Counted from the stretch's first letter, positions 45,076-54,218 are shown. The stretch: 64,000 bases of DNA from an uncultured Pelagibacteraceae bacterium (GCA_902557215.1 CACDZM010000002.1:62001-126000), one strand, 5' to 3'. The notes: generated by a model from the letters alone, not told the origin. Numbers and translations: made by a program.

Positions 45076-46149
45076 ATGAAAGTTTGTATTCTAGGAGATG
45101 GCTTAACAAGCTTAGCTTTGGCAAAAGCTTTAGTTAACAAAGGCATATCAACTGATTTATTTTTAAGCGATAATAATAAAAAACAAGATAAATCTCGAAC
45201 ACTAGGAATATCAAAAAGTAACATAGAATTTTTCAATAAGAATATTCTGAATATAGAAAAGCTCTTATGGGACATAAACAAAATCGAAATTTACAGTGAA
45301 AATTTAAATAATAGAAAAATCATTGATTTTAATAATAATTATAAAAGATTATTTTCTATTATAAAAAACCACGAATTAAATAAATATTTAGTCAGTCAAT
45401 TAAAAAAGAATAAATTTTTTAAATTTAAAAAAAAAATCAATAGTTTTGAGATAATTAAAAAAAAATATCAATTAATTGTAAATTGTGACAAAAATAACAA
45501 AATAACAAAAAAATTTTTTTATAGAAAATTTAAAAAAGATTATAAAAGTTATGCTTACACGACAATCATTGAACACAAAAAGATATCAAAAAATAACGTC
45601 GCCACGCAAACATTTACCAAAAAGGGCCCTATCGCCTTTTTACCAATCTCTAAAAAAGAAACATCTGTTGTCTACTCGATTAAAGGAGATCAAAAAATTA
45701 AAATTGATGAATTGATTAGAAAATTCAATATTAAATATAAGATTGTTAAAATAAATAGGATTAATTGTTTTAAGTTACAATCAAGTAATTTGCGATCATA
45801 TTATAATAAAAACATTTTGGCTTTTGGAGACTTGCTACACACAATACATCCTTTAGCAGGTCAAGGATTTAATATGTCAATTAGAGATATTAAATCTTTG
45901 ATGAAAATAATAGATTATAAGATTAGCCTTGGCTTAAACTTAGATAGTTCAATATGTGAAGAATTTGAAAATAAAACTAAACACACAAATTATATCTTTT
46001 CAAATGGTGTCGATTTTGTGTATGAACTTTTCAATATTGAAAACAATATAAATAATGACTTATCAGCTAAATTTATTGAATTCTTTGCTAATAATAAAAT
46101 ATCAAATAAATTTTTTATTAAATTAGCTGATGAGGGAATAGTAATTTAA
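45076..46149 (+). CDS. UbiH/UbiF-family FAD-dependent monooxygenase (ubiquinone hydroxylase)
   Basis: 357 residues from the ATG at 45076 (MKVCILGDGLTSLALAKAL); the frame extends upstream to 45037 but overlaps the divergent ftsK start. The FAD Rossmann motif is GDGLTSLALAKAL, SRTLGISKSNIEFF is the second region, and AFGDLLHTIHPLAGQGFNMS contains the family GD-x-x-H-x-x-HP-GQG motif. Related enzymes hydroxylate the ubiquinone ring. The central part is strongly degenerate and Lys/Asn-rich, and which ring position it would act on cannot be told. Confidence 0.86.
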   Translation: MKVCILGDGLTSLALAKALVNKGISTDLFLSDNNKKQDKSRTLGISKSNIEFFNKNILNIEKLLWDINKIEIYSENLNNRKIIDFNNNYKRLFSIIKNHELNKYLVSQLKKNKFFKFKKKINSFEIIKKKYQLIVNCDKNNKITKKFFYRKFKKDYKSYAYTTIIEHKKISKNNVATQTFTKKGPIAFLPISKKETSVVYSIKGDQKIKIDELIRKFNIKYKIVKINRINCFKLQSSNLRSYYNKNILAFGDLLHTIHPLAGQGFNMSIRDIKSLMKIIDYKISLGLNLDSSICEEFENKTKHTNYIFSNGVDFVYELFNIENNINNDLSAKFIEFFANNKISNKFFIKLADEGIVI

Positions 46150-46158
46150 TATTTATTT

Positions 46159-46806
46159 TTATTGAATTGTCGTGTTGTTATATTGATCGAAATTGTAAGT
46201 TTTTAAAATCTCAGAAATTTTATTTTTTCTTATATCAAGATTTTTTGCTTCCAATAAAACTTGTTTCTCCTCTACGGTAAAAGGAGAAGCCATTGCAAGA
46301 GCATTAATTGTTTCATCTAAACTTTGTTTTTCCAGAGCTTTCCAGTTTATTATAAAGCCCCTTTTTTCAAAAAGAGATTTAAGATTTTTAAAAATTAGTT
46401 CCAAATCAGAAAATTTGATATTTTCTTTTTTTTCATTAAGATCATCAAAAAATTTTTCAAAATTTACATTAAATTCTCTATATTTTTTTTCTGAAGTGAT
46501 TTCTTCTATTGTCTCAAATCTAATCATACCTTTTAATTCAATAAGATACCTTCCGTCGTCAGTTTCTTTAAAACTGATAATTTTTCCTAGACAACCAATT
46601 TCGTAAAGTTTTGGGTTTAAATTATCTTCATTCCTTGAGCTTTTTGGTTGTATCATGCCAATAAATTTGTTTAATCTCATACTGTCATTTATCATATCTA
46701 TATACCTAGGCTCAAAAATATTTAATGGAACAGTCGTCTTTGGAAAAATTATAAAGTTACTTAGTGGGAATACAGCAATTTTTTTTGGAAGATCAATTTT
46801 TATCAT
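46159..46806 (-). CDS. LON peptidase substrate-binding-domain protein
   Basis: 215 residues. IAVFPLSNFIIFPKTTVPLNIF, then EPRYIDMINDSMRLNKFIGM and GCLGKIISFKETDDGRYLIEL, are the Lon N-terminal (substrate-binding) domain. No ATPase or protease domain follows. Such free-standing proteins are common in alphaproteobacteria and their role is not known. It precedes the second sulfotransferase on the same strand by about 40 bases downstream. Confidence 0.93.
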   Translation of the reverse strand: MIKIDLPKKIAVFPLSNFIIFPKTTVPLNIFEPRYIDMINDSMRLNKFIGMIQPKSSRNEDNLNPKLYEIGCLGKIISFKETDDGRYLIELKGMIRFETIEEITSEKKYREFNVNFEKFFDDLNEKKENIKFSDLELIFKNLKSLFEKRGFIINWKALEKQSLDETINALAMASPFTVEEKQVLLEAKNLDIRKNKISEILKTYNFDQYNNTTIQ

Positions 46807-46844
46807 TTCAAAAATATATACACTTTTTTAATAATCGCAATTAT

Positions 46845-47648
46845 TTATAGATAATTAAGTTCTTTCATCTCTTTAAAAAAAGATTTTTCAATTTTTTTAA
46901 TTTGTTCGCTATTTAGACTTTCTTTCCAATCACCAACTATACCTTTCCTAAAAAAAGGACCATTTCCAGTTGCTTGATCAAAACCATAAAGTTCTTCATC
47001 TTTTTTTAATTTTTCAAAAGACGTTTCTTCGATAGATTTGTTAATTTGATCAATATTGATATCAAAATCAGATAGATTATTAAGGTAGTTAAGAATCTTT
47101 ATGAATTCTTTTTTTTTATCTGTGATAAGGTCCTCATATTTGATTATTAAAAAATCTCTTTTTTTGTAATTTTTCCAAGAATTATAATTGTCTGCCCATC
47201 TTCCCATGATTTCAACATCTATATCTTTTCCTTTAAATTTTTTTATTCCTGAGGCTTTTTCATTTAACATATGCTCAATTACTTCATCGAATGTTAGAGC
47301 TAAGTGATTTGCATAAGAAACTACAATATCTCTAGGATCTCTAATTAAATATATGGCACCAAGAGTATTGGAATTATCAGTAAAATTATAATTGCCTACT
47401 TTACACATTGCATTATGTGTCTTTAATATGTTTGTTCTACTATCTAAATTCTTAATTTCTTGTAATGTTTTCCAGTTTTTAATTATTTCATCGAAACGCG
47501 TGTAATCTATTTTCAGTTTTTCAAAATCTTCAAATTCTGGAAATCCACCTAATTTAAAATTGTTTTTTATCCCCGAAAAGTAAGATTCTAGAAAAAGTCT
47601 TACCCAAGTATTTCCACTTTTTGGATATGATGCAATCCAGACAATCAT
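46845..47648 (-). CDS. Sulfotransferase-domain protein (second paralogue)
   Basis: 267 residues. IVWIASYPKSGNTWVRLFLE is the PAPS 5'-phosphosulfate loop, and AIYLIRDPRDIVVSYANHLA the 3'-phosphate motif. ILKTHNAMCKVGN, WADNYNSWKNY and the end FFKEMKELNYL parallel the first copy at 26338, so the two are paralogues of the same subfamily. The acceptor substrate is unknown. It lies about 90 bases from tRNA-Gly, on the opposite strand. A horizontally acquired origin is possible but its base composition does not stand out. Confidence 0.88.
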   Translation of the reverse strand: MIVWIASYPKSGNTWVRLFLESYFSGIKNNFKLGGFPEFEDFEKLKIDYTRFDEIIKNWKTLQEIKNLDSRTNILKTHNAMCKVGNYNFTDNSNTLGAIYLIRDPRDIVVSYANHLALTFDEVIEHMLNEKASGIKKFKGKDIDVEIMGRWADNYNSWKNYKKRDFLIIKYEDLITDKKKEFIKILNYLNNLSDFDINIDQINKSIEETSFEKLKKDEELYGFDQATGNGPFFRKGIVGDWKESLNSEQIKKIEKSFFKEMKELNYL

Positions 47649-47740
47649 TTAATGTATTAATATATACAATATATAAATTTCACAAAAAGTACTATTGCTT
47701 AATTTTTAAAAAGCTAATACTTTCAGCACATGTAGAACAA

Positions 47741-47815
47741 GCGGGCATAGCTCAGTGGTAGAGCGTCTCGTTGCCAACGAGAAGGTCGAGGGTTCGACCC
47801 CCTTTGCCCGCTCCA
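47741..47815 (+). tRNA. tRNA-Gly (anticodon GCC)
   Basis: A complete cloverleaf with encoded CCA. Acceptor stem GCGGGCA pairs with TGCCCGC, D-arm AGCTCAGTGGTAGAGC, anticodon stem TCTCG/CGAGA around loop TTGCCAA (anticodon GCC), T-arm GAGGGTTCGACCCCC, discriminator T then CCA at 47813-47815. It is the only tRNA in the window. The next gene starts seven bases after the CCA, so the two are probably co-transcribed. Confidence 0.97.
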
Positions 47816-47822
47816 AGTATTT

Positions 47823-48167
47823 ATGAATGATTTAACAGACAAAAAATGTGTTCCATGTGAGGGGGGAGTAGTACCGTTTGATATCTCAGAGATACATAAA
47901 TATCAAAAAAAGGTTGATGGTTGGGAGGTTGTAAAGGGTGAAAAAAATATCTACTTTTTAGAAAAAAAATTTACCTTTAAAAATTTCTTAGAAAGCCAAA
48001 ATTTTGTAAATCAAGTTGGAAAAATATCAGAAAAGGAAGGACATCATCCAGAAATTCTCTTTGGGTGGGGTTATGCTAAGATTAATATAACAACGCATGC
48101 AATTGAGGGACTATCTGAGAATGATTTTATACTAGCTGCTAAAATTGATAAAGATATTAGTGTCTAA
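47823..48167 (+). CDS. 4a-hydroxytetrahydrobiopterin dehydratase (pterin carbinolamine dehydratase)
   Basis: 114 residues. KKCVPCEGGVVPFD is the typical opening, and the catalytic region EKEGHHPEILFGWGYAKINI contains the conserved E-x-HHP. THAIEGLSENDFILAAKID closes the family pattern. It recycles pterin cofactor after aromatic amino acid hydroxylation, and in other bacteria has been linked to molybdopterin metabolism. The start lies seven bases after tRNA-Gly with no Shine-Dalgarno. It overlaps convergent purH by 11 bases. Confidence 0.93.
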   Translation: MNDLTDKKCVPCEGGVVPFDISEIHKYQKKVDGWEVVKGEKNIYFLEKKFTFKNFLESQNFVNQVGKISEKEGHHPEILFGWGYAKINITTHAIEGLSENDFILAAKIDKDISV

Positions 48168-49692
48168 AGTGTCTAGTTTTAGAAAAAACCAAAATTGTAT
48201 CTGTTGAATTAGCAAATTTAATAATCTCCTTATCTCTTATTGAGCCAGCAGGCTGAATTACAGCTGAAACACCAGATTGAACAAGTTTCTCAATACCATC
48301 TACAAATGGAAAAAAAGCATCTGAAGCTGCAACAATGTCATTGTTAGTATTAATAAATTTACTCATTTTATCTATTGCTATTTGACAGCTGTCAACTCTA
48401 CTAGGTTGACCAGATCCAATACCTATAGTTGATTTATTAGTAGCTAGCACGATTGCATTAGATTTTACAAATCTACAGATGTTAAATGCAAATATTAAAT
48501 TTTCAAATTGTAATTTACTTGGCTTCTTTTTTGAGACTACTCGAAAATTTTTCTTTTGAAAAATTTTATTATCTTCTGATTGAATGAGGACTGAAGCATT
48601 AATTGAATTAAATTTAAGATTTTTATCTGGAGAAAATTTAGATGCATCGATCAATCTGAGATTTTTTTTTGTTTTAAGAATTTTAACTGCATTTTTTTCA
48701 AATCCATTGCCAATTATCACTTCAAAAAAAAGTTTATTTAATTCTAGTGCTAAAGATTTAGAAACTTTAAAATTACATGAAACTACCCCACCAAAAGCAC
48801 TTAAAGGATCACATGCTAATGCAGATTTATAACTTCTTAATTTATCTTTTAAAATGGATGCTCCACAAGGATTTGCATGTTTAATTATTACAGTACCTAC
48901 ATTTTCAGGAAAGCTTTTAGTAATTGAAAGCGCTGAAAAGACATCATTGTAATTATTGTAACTTAATGTTCTTCCGTGTAATTTTATTAAATCAAGGTTA
49001 TCTTTTTGAGAATAAATAGCGCTCTGCTGATGAGCGTTTTCGCCATATCTTAATTTTTCAATAAGATTTGCATGTATGATTTTTTTTTTGGGAAATTGCG
49101 TATTAGTAATTTCATTAAAATAATTAGATATGACAGAGTCGTAAAAGGCTGTTTCAGAAAAAGCTAATCTAGACATTTTTTCTCTAAATTTAAGAGAGGT
49201 ATATCCTTTGTTGACCGTTAATTCATTCATCAGTTCTGAGTATTGTTCGGTCGAGGAAACAACAGTAACATCGTAATAATTTTTTGCTGCTGCCCGAACT
49301 AAAGTTGGGCCACCTATATCAATATACTCAACAATTTTATCGACACTTTTTGTTTTTGTTAGAGCTTTTTCAAATTGGTAAAAATTTACAATCACAAGGT
49401 CAATATTTTCAAAATTTTCTAACTTCATCTCTTTTATATGGGTTTTATTTTTTCTTTTATTTAAGACTCCAGCATATATTTTTGGGTGTAATGTTTTAAC
49501 TCTTCCATTTAAAATTTCTTTTGCGCCTGTGAAATCTGAGACTTCTAAACATTTATATTTAAGTTTTTTTATTGCTTTGTATGTACCCCCTGAACTAATT
49601 AATTTGATTTTATTTTTCTTTAAAATTTTCAGTAGAGGTTCTAAATTTGATTTGTCTGATACAGAAATTAAAGCAGATTTTATTTTTTTCAT
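48157..49692 (-). CDS. purH: Bifunctional AICAR transformylase / IMP cyclohydrolase
   Basis: 511 residues from the ATG at 49692, where the family N-terminus begins (MKKIKSALISVSDKSNLEPL); an upstream in-frame extension to 49713 overlaps the heparinase-like gene. The cyclohydrolase domain has SSGGTYKAI and GRVKTLHPKIYAGVL; the transformylase domain has LRYGENAHQQSAIYS and VIIKHANPCGAS, and ends SDAFFPFVDGIEKLVQSGV and AVIQPAGSIRDKE. It performs the last two steps of IMP synthesis. One base overlap couples it to the gene upstream. Confidence 0.97.
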   Translation of the reverse strand: MKKIKSALISVSDKSNLEPLLKILKKNKIKLISSGGTYKAIKKLKYKCLEVSDFTGAKEILNGRVKTLHPKIYAGVLNKRKNKTHIKEMKLENFENIDLVIVNFYQFEKALTKTKSVDKIVEYIDIGGPTLVRAAAKNYYDVTVVSSTEQYSELMNELTVNKGYTSLKFREKMSRLAFSETAFYDSVISNYFNEITNTQFPKKKIIHANLIEKLRYGENAHQQSAIYSQKDNLDLIKLHGRTLSYNNYNDVFSALSITKSFPENVGTVIIKHANPCGASILKDKLRSYKSALACDPLSAFGGVVSCNFKVSKSLALELNKLFFEVIIGNGFEKNAVKILKTKKNLRLIDASKFSPDKNLKFNSINASVLIQSEDNKIFQKKNFRVVSKKKPSKLQFENLIFAFNICRFVKSNAIVLATNKSTIGIGSGQPSRVDSCQIAIDKMSKFINTNNDIVAASDAFFPFVDGIEKLVQSGVSAVIQPAGSIRDKEIIKFANSTDTILVFSKTRHFRH

Positions 49693-51299
49693 TATATTTG
49701 TTTGAATTCCCACTTTATATTATCTATCAAGTTATTAGAAATACCCGAGATAAAAATATTTTGATTTTCAATATATAAATTTTTATTACCAAAATATAAG
49801 CCATTATCTATATTTATATCATAATTATCACATGTAAACTTCCATCCCTCATTTTCTAACTCTATCAATATTGTTTTATTGTCTTGAGTTTTCATTAATT
49901 TAACATTTGGCTCTAAATGAAATCTAATATCAAATTTATAATTATGATTTATCTTTTTTTTAATTATCTTATCTATTCCAATAAAGGTCATCTTATTTGG
50001 ATGAAATTCAATTTGCCTTTCATGAATAGAATTATAATTTTTTAAGTATCCATCATGTGAAAAATTAACTTTCCAATAATCCTTTTCAAAAACAACTTTT
50101 TTTTTTAAAACCTTAATACTTTTTTTTAACATTAATGTTTTGTCAATTTTTATAAATTTACATGAGGAACTATCATCAATTATTAATGTACTTTGGGCAG
50201 CTGAAGATTTTGATAACTTATTAAAGTTGATATTCTTTTTATAATAGCCACAATTACTAATTAATTTTTTTCCATTAGAAACTATTTCAAACGATAAAGC
50301 TCCAGACTGATAATCTTTTGAAAATTTATATTCAGGAGAGGATCCAGAATCAATTATTAAACAAGTTTTTTTATTCTTTAAAATTGTATATCCTCCTAAT
50401 TCTTGATCATTATTTTTAAATTTATAACCTAATTTTTTTAAATAATTATCGAAATCATTATTATTTGATAAATTATTACCGTTAAATAAAAAATCAGAGC
50501 CTGCATTCTGCCAAATAAAAGCATACCCTTGTCCAAGGTGATAAATTGTTTCATCAACATGCTCTGGGACACTATTCTGTGACTCCTTGAACCATTCTCT
50601 GATTAAAATAAAATATTTTAAGTAAAAAATTAATTGCTTTATATTTCTAGATTTTGGAAATCCCGAATTTTCTAGAGATAATTTTGTTATTTTTTTTAGA
50701 AAAGATATTCCAAAAGAGAGATATTTTTTTTCCTCCTGATAACAAAGACCAACTAAAATTATTGAGGCACAACAGATTAATTTATCATCTAGCGTTATGG
50801 ATTTATTGACCTCATTTATAAGATGGTTTGTTTGTTTAAGAATTATCTTGTTGAAATCGCTTTTATAATCTTGATCACTTCCGTCATAAGACAAATTATG
50901 ATTTGAGAGCCAAGAAATGATTCTTTTTGCTATAAGATCATAGCCCCAACATTTATCGTTGTAGCTATCATTTCTCTTAATCCAATTTGAAATAACTGAC
51001 TGAACTTCTTTTTTCGAAGACTTTAGATCTAAACTAAAAAACCAATAAAAATTATTTAAGTTTTTAAATTCTTTATCGTTAATATTATCATTATTCCAAA
51101 TTTCTTTTAATGAGAAATCTTCGATTTTGAATTTTTTTTTATCGTATTTAATAATTGATGACAGTAGGTGTGGGCTAGGTTTATAAACCAAATCTTTGGT
51201 GGCAAATTTTGAAATTTTTTTGTCATAAATTTTACTATTTAAGTAAAACTTTCTTAATTGATTATAAAAACCAAAAAAAAAACGATTTATATAAATCAT
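49692..51299 (-). CDS. Heparinase II/III-family protein
   Basis: 535 residues. The N-terminal half is an alpha-helical toroid-like region with WGYDLIAKRIISWLSNHN, followed by HVDETIYHLGQGYAFIW. The C-terminal beta domain begins GGYTILKNKKTCLIIDSGSS and includes AGSDFLFNGNNLSNNNDF. This matches the heparinase II/III group found between rpe and purH in alphaproteobacteria. True heparin-degrading activity is unlikely in a free-living marine cell, and a role on uronic-acid polymers or envelope glycan is only a guess. The start overlaps nothing; the stop overlaps the purH start. Confidence 0.85.
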   Translation of the reverse strand: MIYINRFFFGFYNQLRKFYLNSKIYDKKISKFATKDLVYKPSPHLLSSIIKYDKKKFKIEDFSLKEIWNNDNINDKEFKNLNNFYWFFSLDLKSSKKEVQSVISNWIKRNDSYNDKCWGYDLIAKRIISWLSNHNLSYDGSDQDYKSDFNKIILKQTNHLINEVNKSITLDDKLICCASIILVGLCYQEEKKYLSFGISFLKKITKLSLENSGFPKSRNIKQLIFYLKYFILIREWFKESQNSVPEHVDETIYHLGQGYAFIWQNAGSDFLFNGNNLSNNNDFDNYLKKLGYKFKNNDQELGGYTILKNKKTCLIIDSGSSPEYKFSKDYQSGALSFEIVSNGKKLISNCGYYKKNINFNKLSKSSAAQSTLIIDDSSSCKFIKIDKTLMLKKSIKVLKKKVVFEKDYWKVNFSHDGYLKNYNSIHERQIEFHPNKMTFIGIDKIIKKKINHNYKFDIRFHLEPNVKLMKTQDNKTILIELENEGWKFTCDNYDINIDNGLYFGNKNLYIENQNIFISGISNNLIDNIKWEFKQI

Positions 51300-51303
51300 G
51301 AAT

Positions 51304-51963
51304 CTATTTTGATTTTAATAATTCAATATTTTTCTTAATGTCTCCATTATTACTTTTAAAAATTGTAGTGCCTGAAACTAGAATATTTGCTCCTGCTTGA
51401 ATTGCTATTTTGGAATTCTCAAAATTTATTCCACCATCTATTTCAATATCAAAATCTAAATCTTTTGCAGATCTTAGTTTTTTAAGTTCTCCAATTTTAG
51501 ATAAAACTTCAGGCATAAATTTTTGACCTCCAAATCCTGGATTTACACTCATTATTAAAACTAAATCAATTTTATCTAGATGTTCAATAATCATATCTAC
51601 TTTAGTTTCAGGGTTTAGAGAAACCCCAACCTTTTTATTTAATTCTTTTATTAGTGAGATTGATGAATTAATATCATTAGTTGCTTCAGGGTGAATTGTA
51701 ATTATATCTGCTCCTGCATCAGCATAAGCTTTTATATATTTATGTACTGGTGAGATCATTAAATGCACATCAAATAGAATTGATGAATGTTTCTTCAATG
51801 ATTTGATTACAGGAGGTCCTATTGTTAAATTAGGAACAAAATGACCGTCCATAACATCCACATGTATCATATCAGCACCTCCATCTTCTAATCTCTTTAT
51901 TTCATTTGCTAATTGGCTAAAATCAGCTGATAGGATTGATGGTGAAATTTGTATTTTTTTCAT
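51304..51963 (-). CDS. rpe: Ribulose-phosphate 3-epimerase
   Basis: 219 residues from the ATG at 51963 (MKKIQISPSILSADF); in-frame ATGs 9 and 24 bases upstream add residues not seen in the family. Barrel motifs: ISPSILSADFSQLANEI, MIHVDVMDGHFVPNLTIGP, DVHLMISPVHKYI, VLIMSVNPGFGGQKFMPEVL and FDIEIDGGINFEN. It interconverts ribulose-5-phosphate and xylulose-5-phosphate. Neighbouring heparinase-like and purH genes follow on the same strand, four bases apart. Confidence 0.96.
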   Translation of the reverse strand: MKKIQISPSILSADFSQLANEIKRLEDGGADMIHVDVMDGHFVPNLTIGPPVIKSLKKHSSILFDVHLMISPVHKYIKAYADAGADIITIHPEATNDINSSISLIKELNKKVGVSLNPETKVDMIIEHLDKIDLVLIMSVNPGFGGQKFMPEVLSKIGELKKLRSAKDLDFDIEIDGGINFENSKIAIQAGANILVSGTTIFKSNNGDIKKNIELLKSK

Positions 51964-52001
51964 TGAAATCATTTTTATTAGTATCAATTTTTAAAAATTA
52001 T

Positions 52002-52346
52002 TTAATTAAAAAATTGGTAAATTTGTCTAGAAATTTCACTTTCTAGTGGGAAAGATAACATACCCATAACAGAATATCCTAAAACCCAGGGCATTAGGTA
52101 AAATCTTATCATGAAAAAAAACCATGCAACATACAATGGTACTAGTGGTTGAATAATAAACGCAGGGGTTAATGGTTTAAAAAGTCTTAGTAATGGATTG
52201 GTAAATTTAACAAAAACTTTCATAAAAAAAAATTGAGAATCTTCCCTTTGAAAAATATTCATTGCGACTCTTCCAATTAATGTCCACATAATAACACCAA
52301 GAATGTAATCAATTATGTAAACTAAAGGATGAAAGTTTGCAGACAT
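52002..52346 (-). CDS. Small membrane protein with YggT-like topology, unknown function
   Basis: 114 residues. Two strongly hydrophobic stretches (about 9-30 and 66-95) flank a loop with FVKFTNPLLRLFKPLTPAFI. The T-N-P-L-L turn, followed by a Pro-rich loop and a second hairpin, resembles one YggT repeat (compare the true YggT at 63654). It lies between rpe and the symporter and has the symporter terminator just upstream of its start. I cannot assign a family with confidence. Confidence 0.6.
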   Translation of the reverse strand: MSANFHPLVYIIDYILGVIMWTLIGRVAMNIFQREDSQFFFMKVFVKFTNPLLRLFKPLTPAFIIQPLVPLYVAWFFFMIRFYLMPWVLGYSVMGMLSFPLESEISRQIYQFFN

Positions 52347-52375
52347 CTAAAATTTGTATTGATAAAAGCAAATTA

Positions 52376-52401
52376 AAAGGGGCGAAATTAATCGCCCCTT
52401 T
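52376..52401 (-). terminator. Rho-independent terminator after the symporter gene
   Basis: AAAGGGGCGA at 52376-52385 pairs with TCGCCCCTTT at 52392-52401 around a six-base loop: a perfect 10-bp stem rich in G:C, followed on the minus strand by a T-rich stretch. It follows the symporter stop codon (52416) by 14 bases. Confidence 0.85.
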
Positions 52402-52415
52402 AAATATTTTATTAG

Positions 52416-54218
52416 TTAGATAACAGATTTACCCGCAGGTACTCTGACGTTATCAACCATTTTTTGTGTAGCAGCATTTGGTGCTTGAGTCATTAAACTC
52501 ACTACAACCATAGATACTAAACTTACTGCAGAACCGAAGATACCAAATGTTAACTGTGTAATGCCTAAGAATCCACTTCCGCCTGTTCTTACCCAAATTA
52601 GGTAAGCAGCACCAGAAACTAATCCTAAGAACATACCAGCTATAGCACCTTCTTTGTTAGCTCTCTTCCACCATACACCAAGTACAAGTGGGAAGAATAA
52701 ACCTGACATCGCAAAGTCAAAAGCCCAGATTACTGAACCTAAGATACCTTGGATTTCAAGAGCAGCGATTGTAGCTCCTGCAAAACCAATTACCACAAGT
52801 AATACCCTTGCAACGACCAGTCTTTTTGCAGTCTCAGCTTTTGGATCGATGATCTTATAGTAAACATCGTGTGAGATTGCGTTTGCAATTGCTAAAATCA
52901 AACCATCGGCTGTAGACATGGCAGCGGCCATACCTCCAGCAGCAACCAGACCTGAGATTACATATGGTAATCCAGCAATCTCTGGAGTAGCTAACACAAC
53001 GGCTTTACCACCCATGAAAAACTCGTTTAATTCAAGAGTTCCATTTCCGTTAAAGTCGCTTACAAACATTAAGTTTGCTTGGTTCCAGTTTTGATACCAA
53101 TCTATCGCTTGAACTTCTGCAATTGATTTACCAATAATACCAGTTGGTAATGATGGATCAATCAATGACAATTTAGATAGTGTCGCTAACATTGGTGCAG
53201 AAGAATAAAGTAGGAAGATAAAAAATAACGACCAACCTACTGATTTTCTTGCTGCTTTTACACTTGGAGTAGTGAAATATCTCATCATCACGTGAGGTAA
53301 TGATGCTGTTCCCATCATCATCGCTAACGCTAATGAAATAAATGCCCAAGGTGTAGCGTTAACTGCTGAGTGGGCTTTAGTTATTCCAGCTAATCCTTTT
53401 GGTACAGTTTTTAGATCAGCAGCTGCATTTTTGACAAAACCATACTGTTGTTCTAATTCACCAATTCTAGCTACTTCATCAGCTAACATAAAGTGAGGGA
53501 AGAAACCTGCACCCATTTTGTTACTGATCCAGAATACTGGAAGTAAGTAAGCTATAATTAGGACTATATATTGTGCAACCTGTGTCCAAGTTACTCCTCT
53601 CATACCACCTAACATTGAACATAATAAGATACTTATCAATCCAACATATACAGCGTATTGAAATGGAATATCAAGAGCAACAGATGCAATTGTACCTGTA
53701 GCGTTGATTTGTGCAGTCACATAAGTAAATGAGGCAACAGTTAAAACCACCACTGCCATAAATCTACTTAAATTACCACCGTATCTTGTACCAATAAAAT
53801 CTGGAACTGTGTAACAACCAAATTTTCTTAGGTAAGGTGCTAATAATGATGCGACTAATACATATCCACCAGTCCAACCTACAAGAAGTGCCATATAACC
53901 ATAGCCTTTGAAGTAAATACCACCTGCCATCGCAACGAATGATGCACCAGACATCCAGTCTGCTGCTGTAGCCATTCCATTGAATACGGTTGGTACTTGT
54001 CTTCCAGCTACATAGTAAGCATCTGCTTGAGCTGTTCGTGATAGATAACCAATAATAGCATAGATGGCTACTGTGAAAGCAACGAAACAAATTCCAATTG
54101 TTTTCGCAGTCATACCCATCTGCTCTGCAATCGACATAATGATTATGAAAGCTAAAAAACCACCTGTATAGATTCCATAAACTTTAGGTAAATTGTCTAT
54201 AAAATTACCTTTAATCAT
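52416..54218 (-). CDS. Sodium:solute symporter, VC_2705/ActP-like large subunit
   Basis: 600 residues with about 13 predicted membrane segments. Early SSS-family features are AYYVAGRQVPTVFNGMATAA and ADWMSGASFVAMAGGIYFKG; TQVAQYIVLIIAYLLPVFWI, MMMGTASLPHVMMRYFTTPS and AAAMSTADGLILAIANAISHD (the sodium-site helix) follow. Together with the small DUF4212 partner it fits the two-component VC_2705 subfamily. Acetate or another small monocarboxylate is the likely substrate, since acetyl-CoA synthetase lies nearby. Residues 388-399 form an EF-hand-like loop. Codon use is richer in G/C, suggesting high expression. Confidence 0.88.
   Translation of the reverse strand: MIKGNFIDNLPKVYGIYTGGFLAFIIIMSIAEQMGMTAKTIGICFVAFTVAIYAIIGYLSRTAQADAYYVAGRQVPTVFNGMATAADWMSGASFVAMAGGIYFKGYGYMALLVGWTGGYVLVASLLAPYLRKFGCYTVPDFIGTRYGGNLSRFMAVVVLTVASFTYVTAQINATGTIASVALDIPFQYAVYVGLISILLCSMLGGMRGVTWTQVAQYIVLIIAYLLPVFWISNKMGAGFFPHFMLADEVARIGELEQQYGFVKNAAADLKTVPKGLAGITKAHSAVNATPWAFISLALAMMMGTASLPHVMMRYFTTPSVKAARKSVGWSLFFIFLLYSSAPMLATLSKLSLIDPSLPTGIIGKSIAEVQAIDWYQNWNQANLMFVSDFNGNGTLELNEFFMGGKAVVLATPEIAGLPYVISGLVAAGGMAAAMSTADGLILAIANAISHDVYYKIIDPKAETAKRLVVARVLLVVIGFAGATIAALEIQGILGSVIWAFDFAMSGLFFPLVLGVWWKRANKEGAIAGMFLGLVSGAAYLIWVRTGGSGFLGITQLTFGIFGSAVSLVSMVVVSLMTQAPNAATQKMVDNVRVPAGKSVI

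Noticed and set aside
46830..46845. Hairpin after the second sulfotransferase as a terminator
   Set aside because: The AATAAT/ATTATT stem is only six A:T pairs and is followed on the minus strand by A, not T. It is expected by chance in DNA of this composition.
47695..47720. TTGCTT ... TAATAC as a tRNA-Gly promoter
   Set aside because: The spacing is only 14 bases and both hexamers are poor. I cannot support a specific promoter for the tRNA.
52002..52346. Calling the 114-residue membrane protein a true YggT
   Set aside because: The topology and the T-N-P-L-L turn resemble YggT, but the usual R---P--G--D-SP motif is not seen. It is left as unknown.
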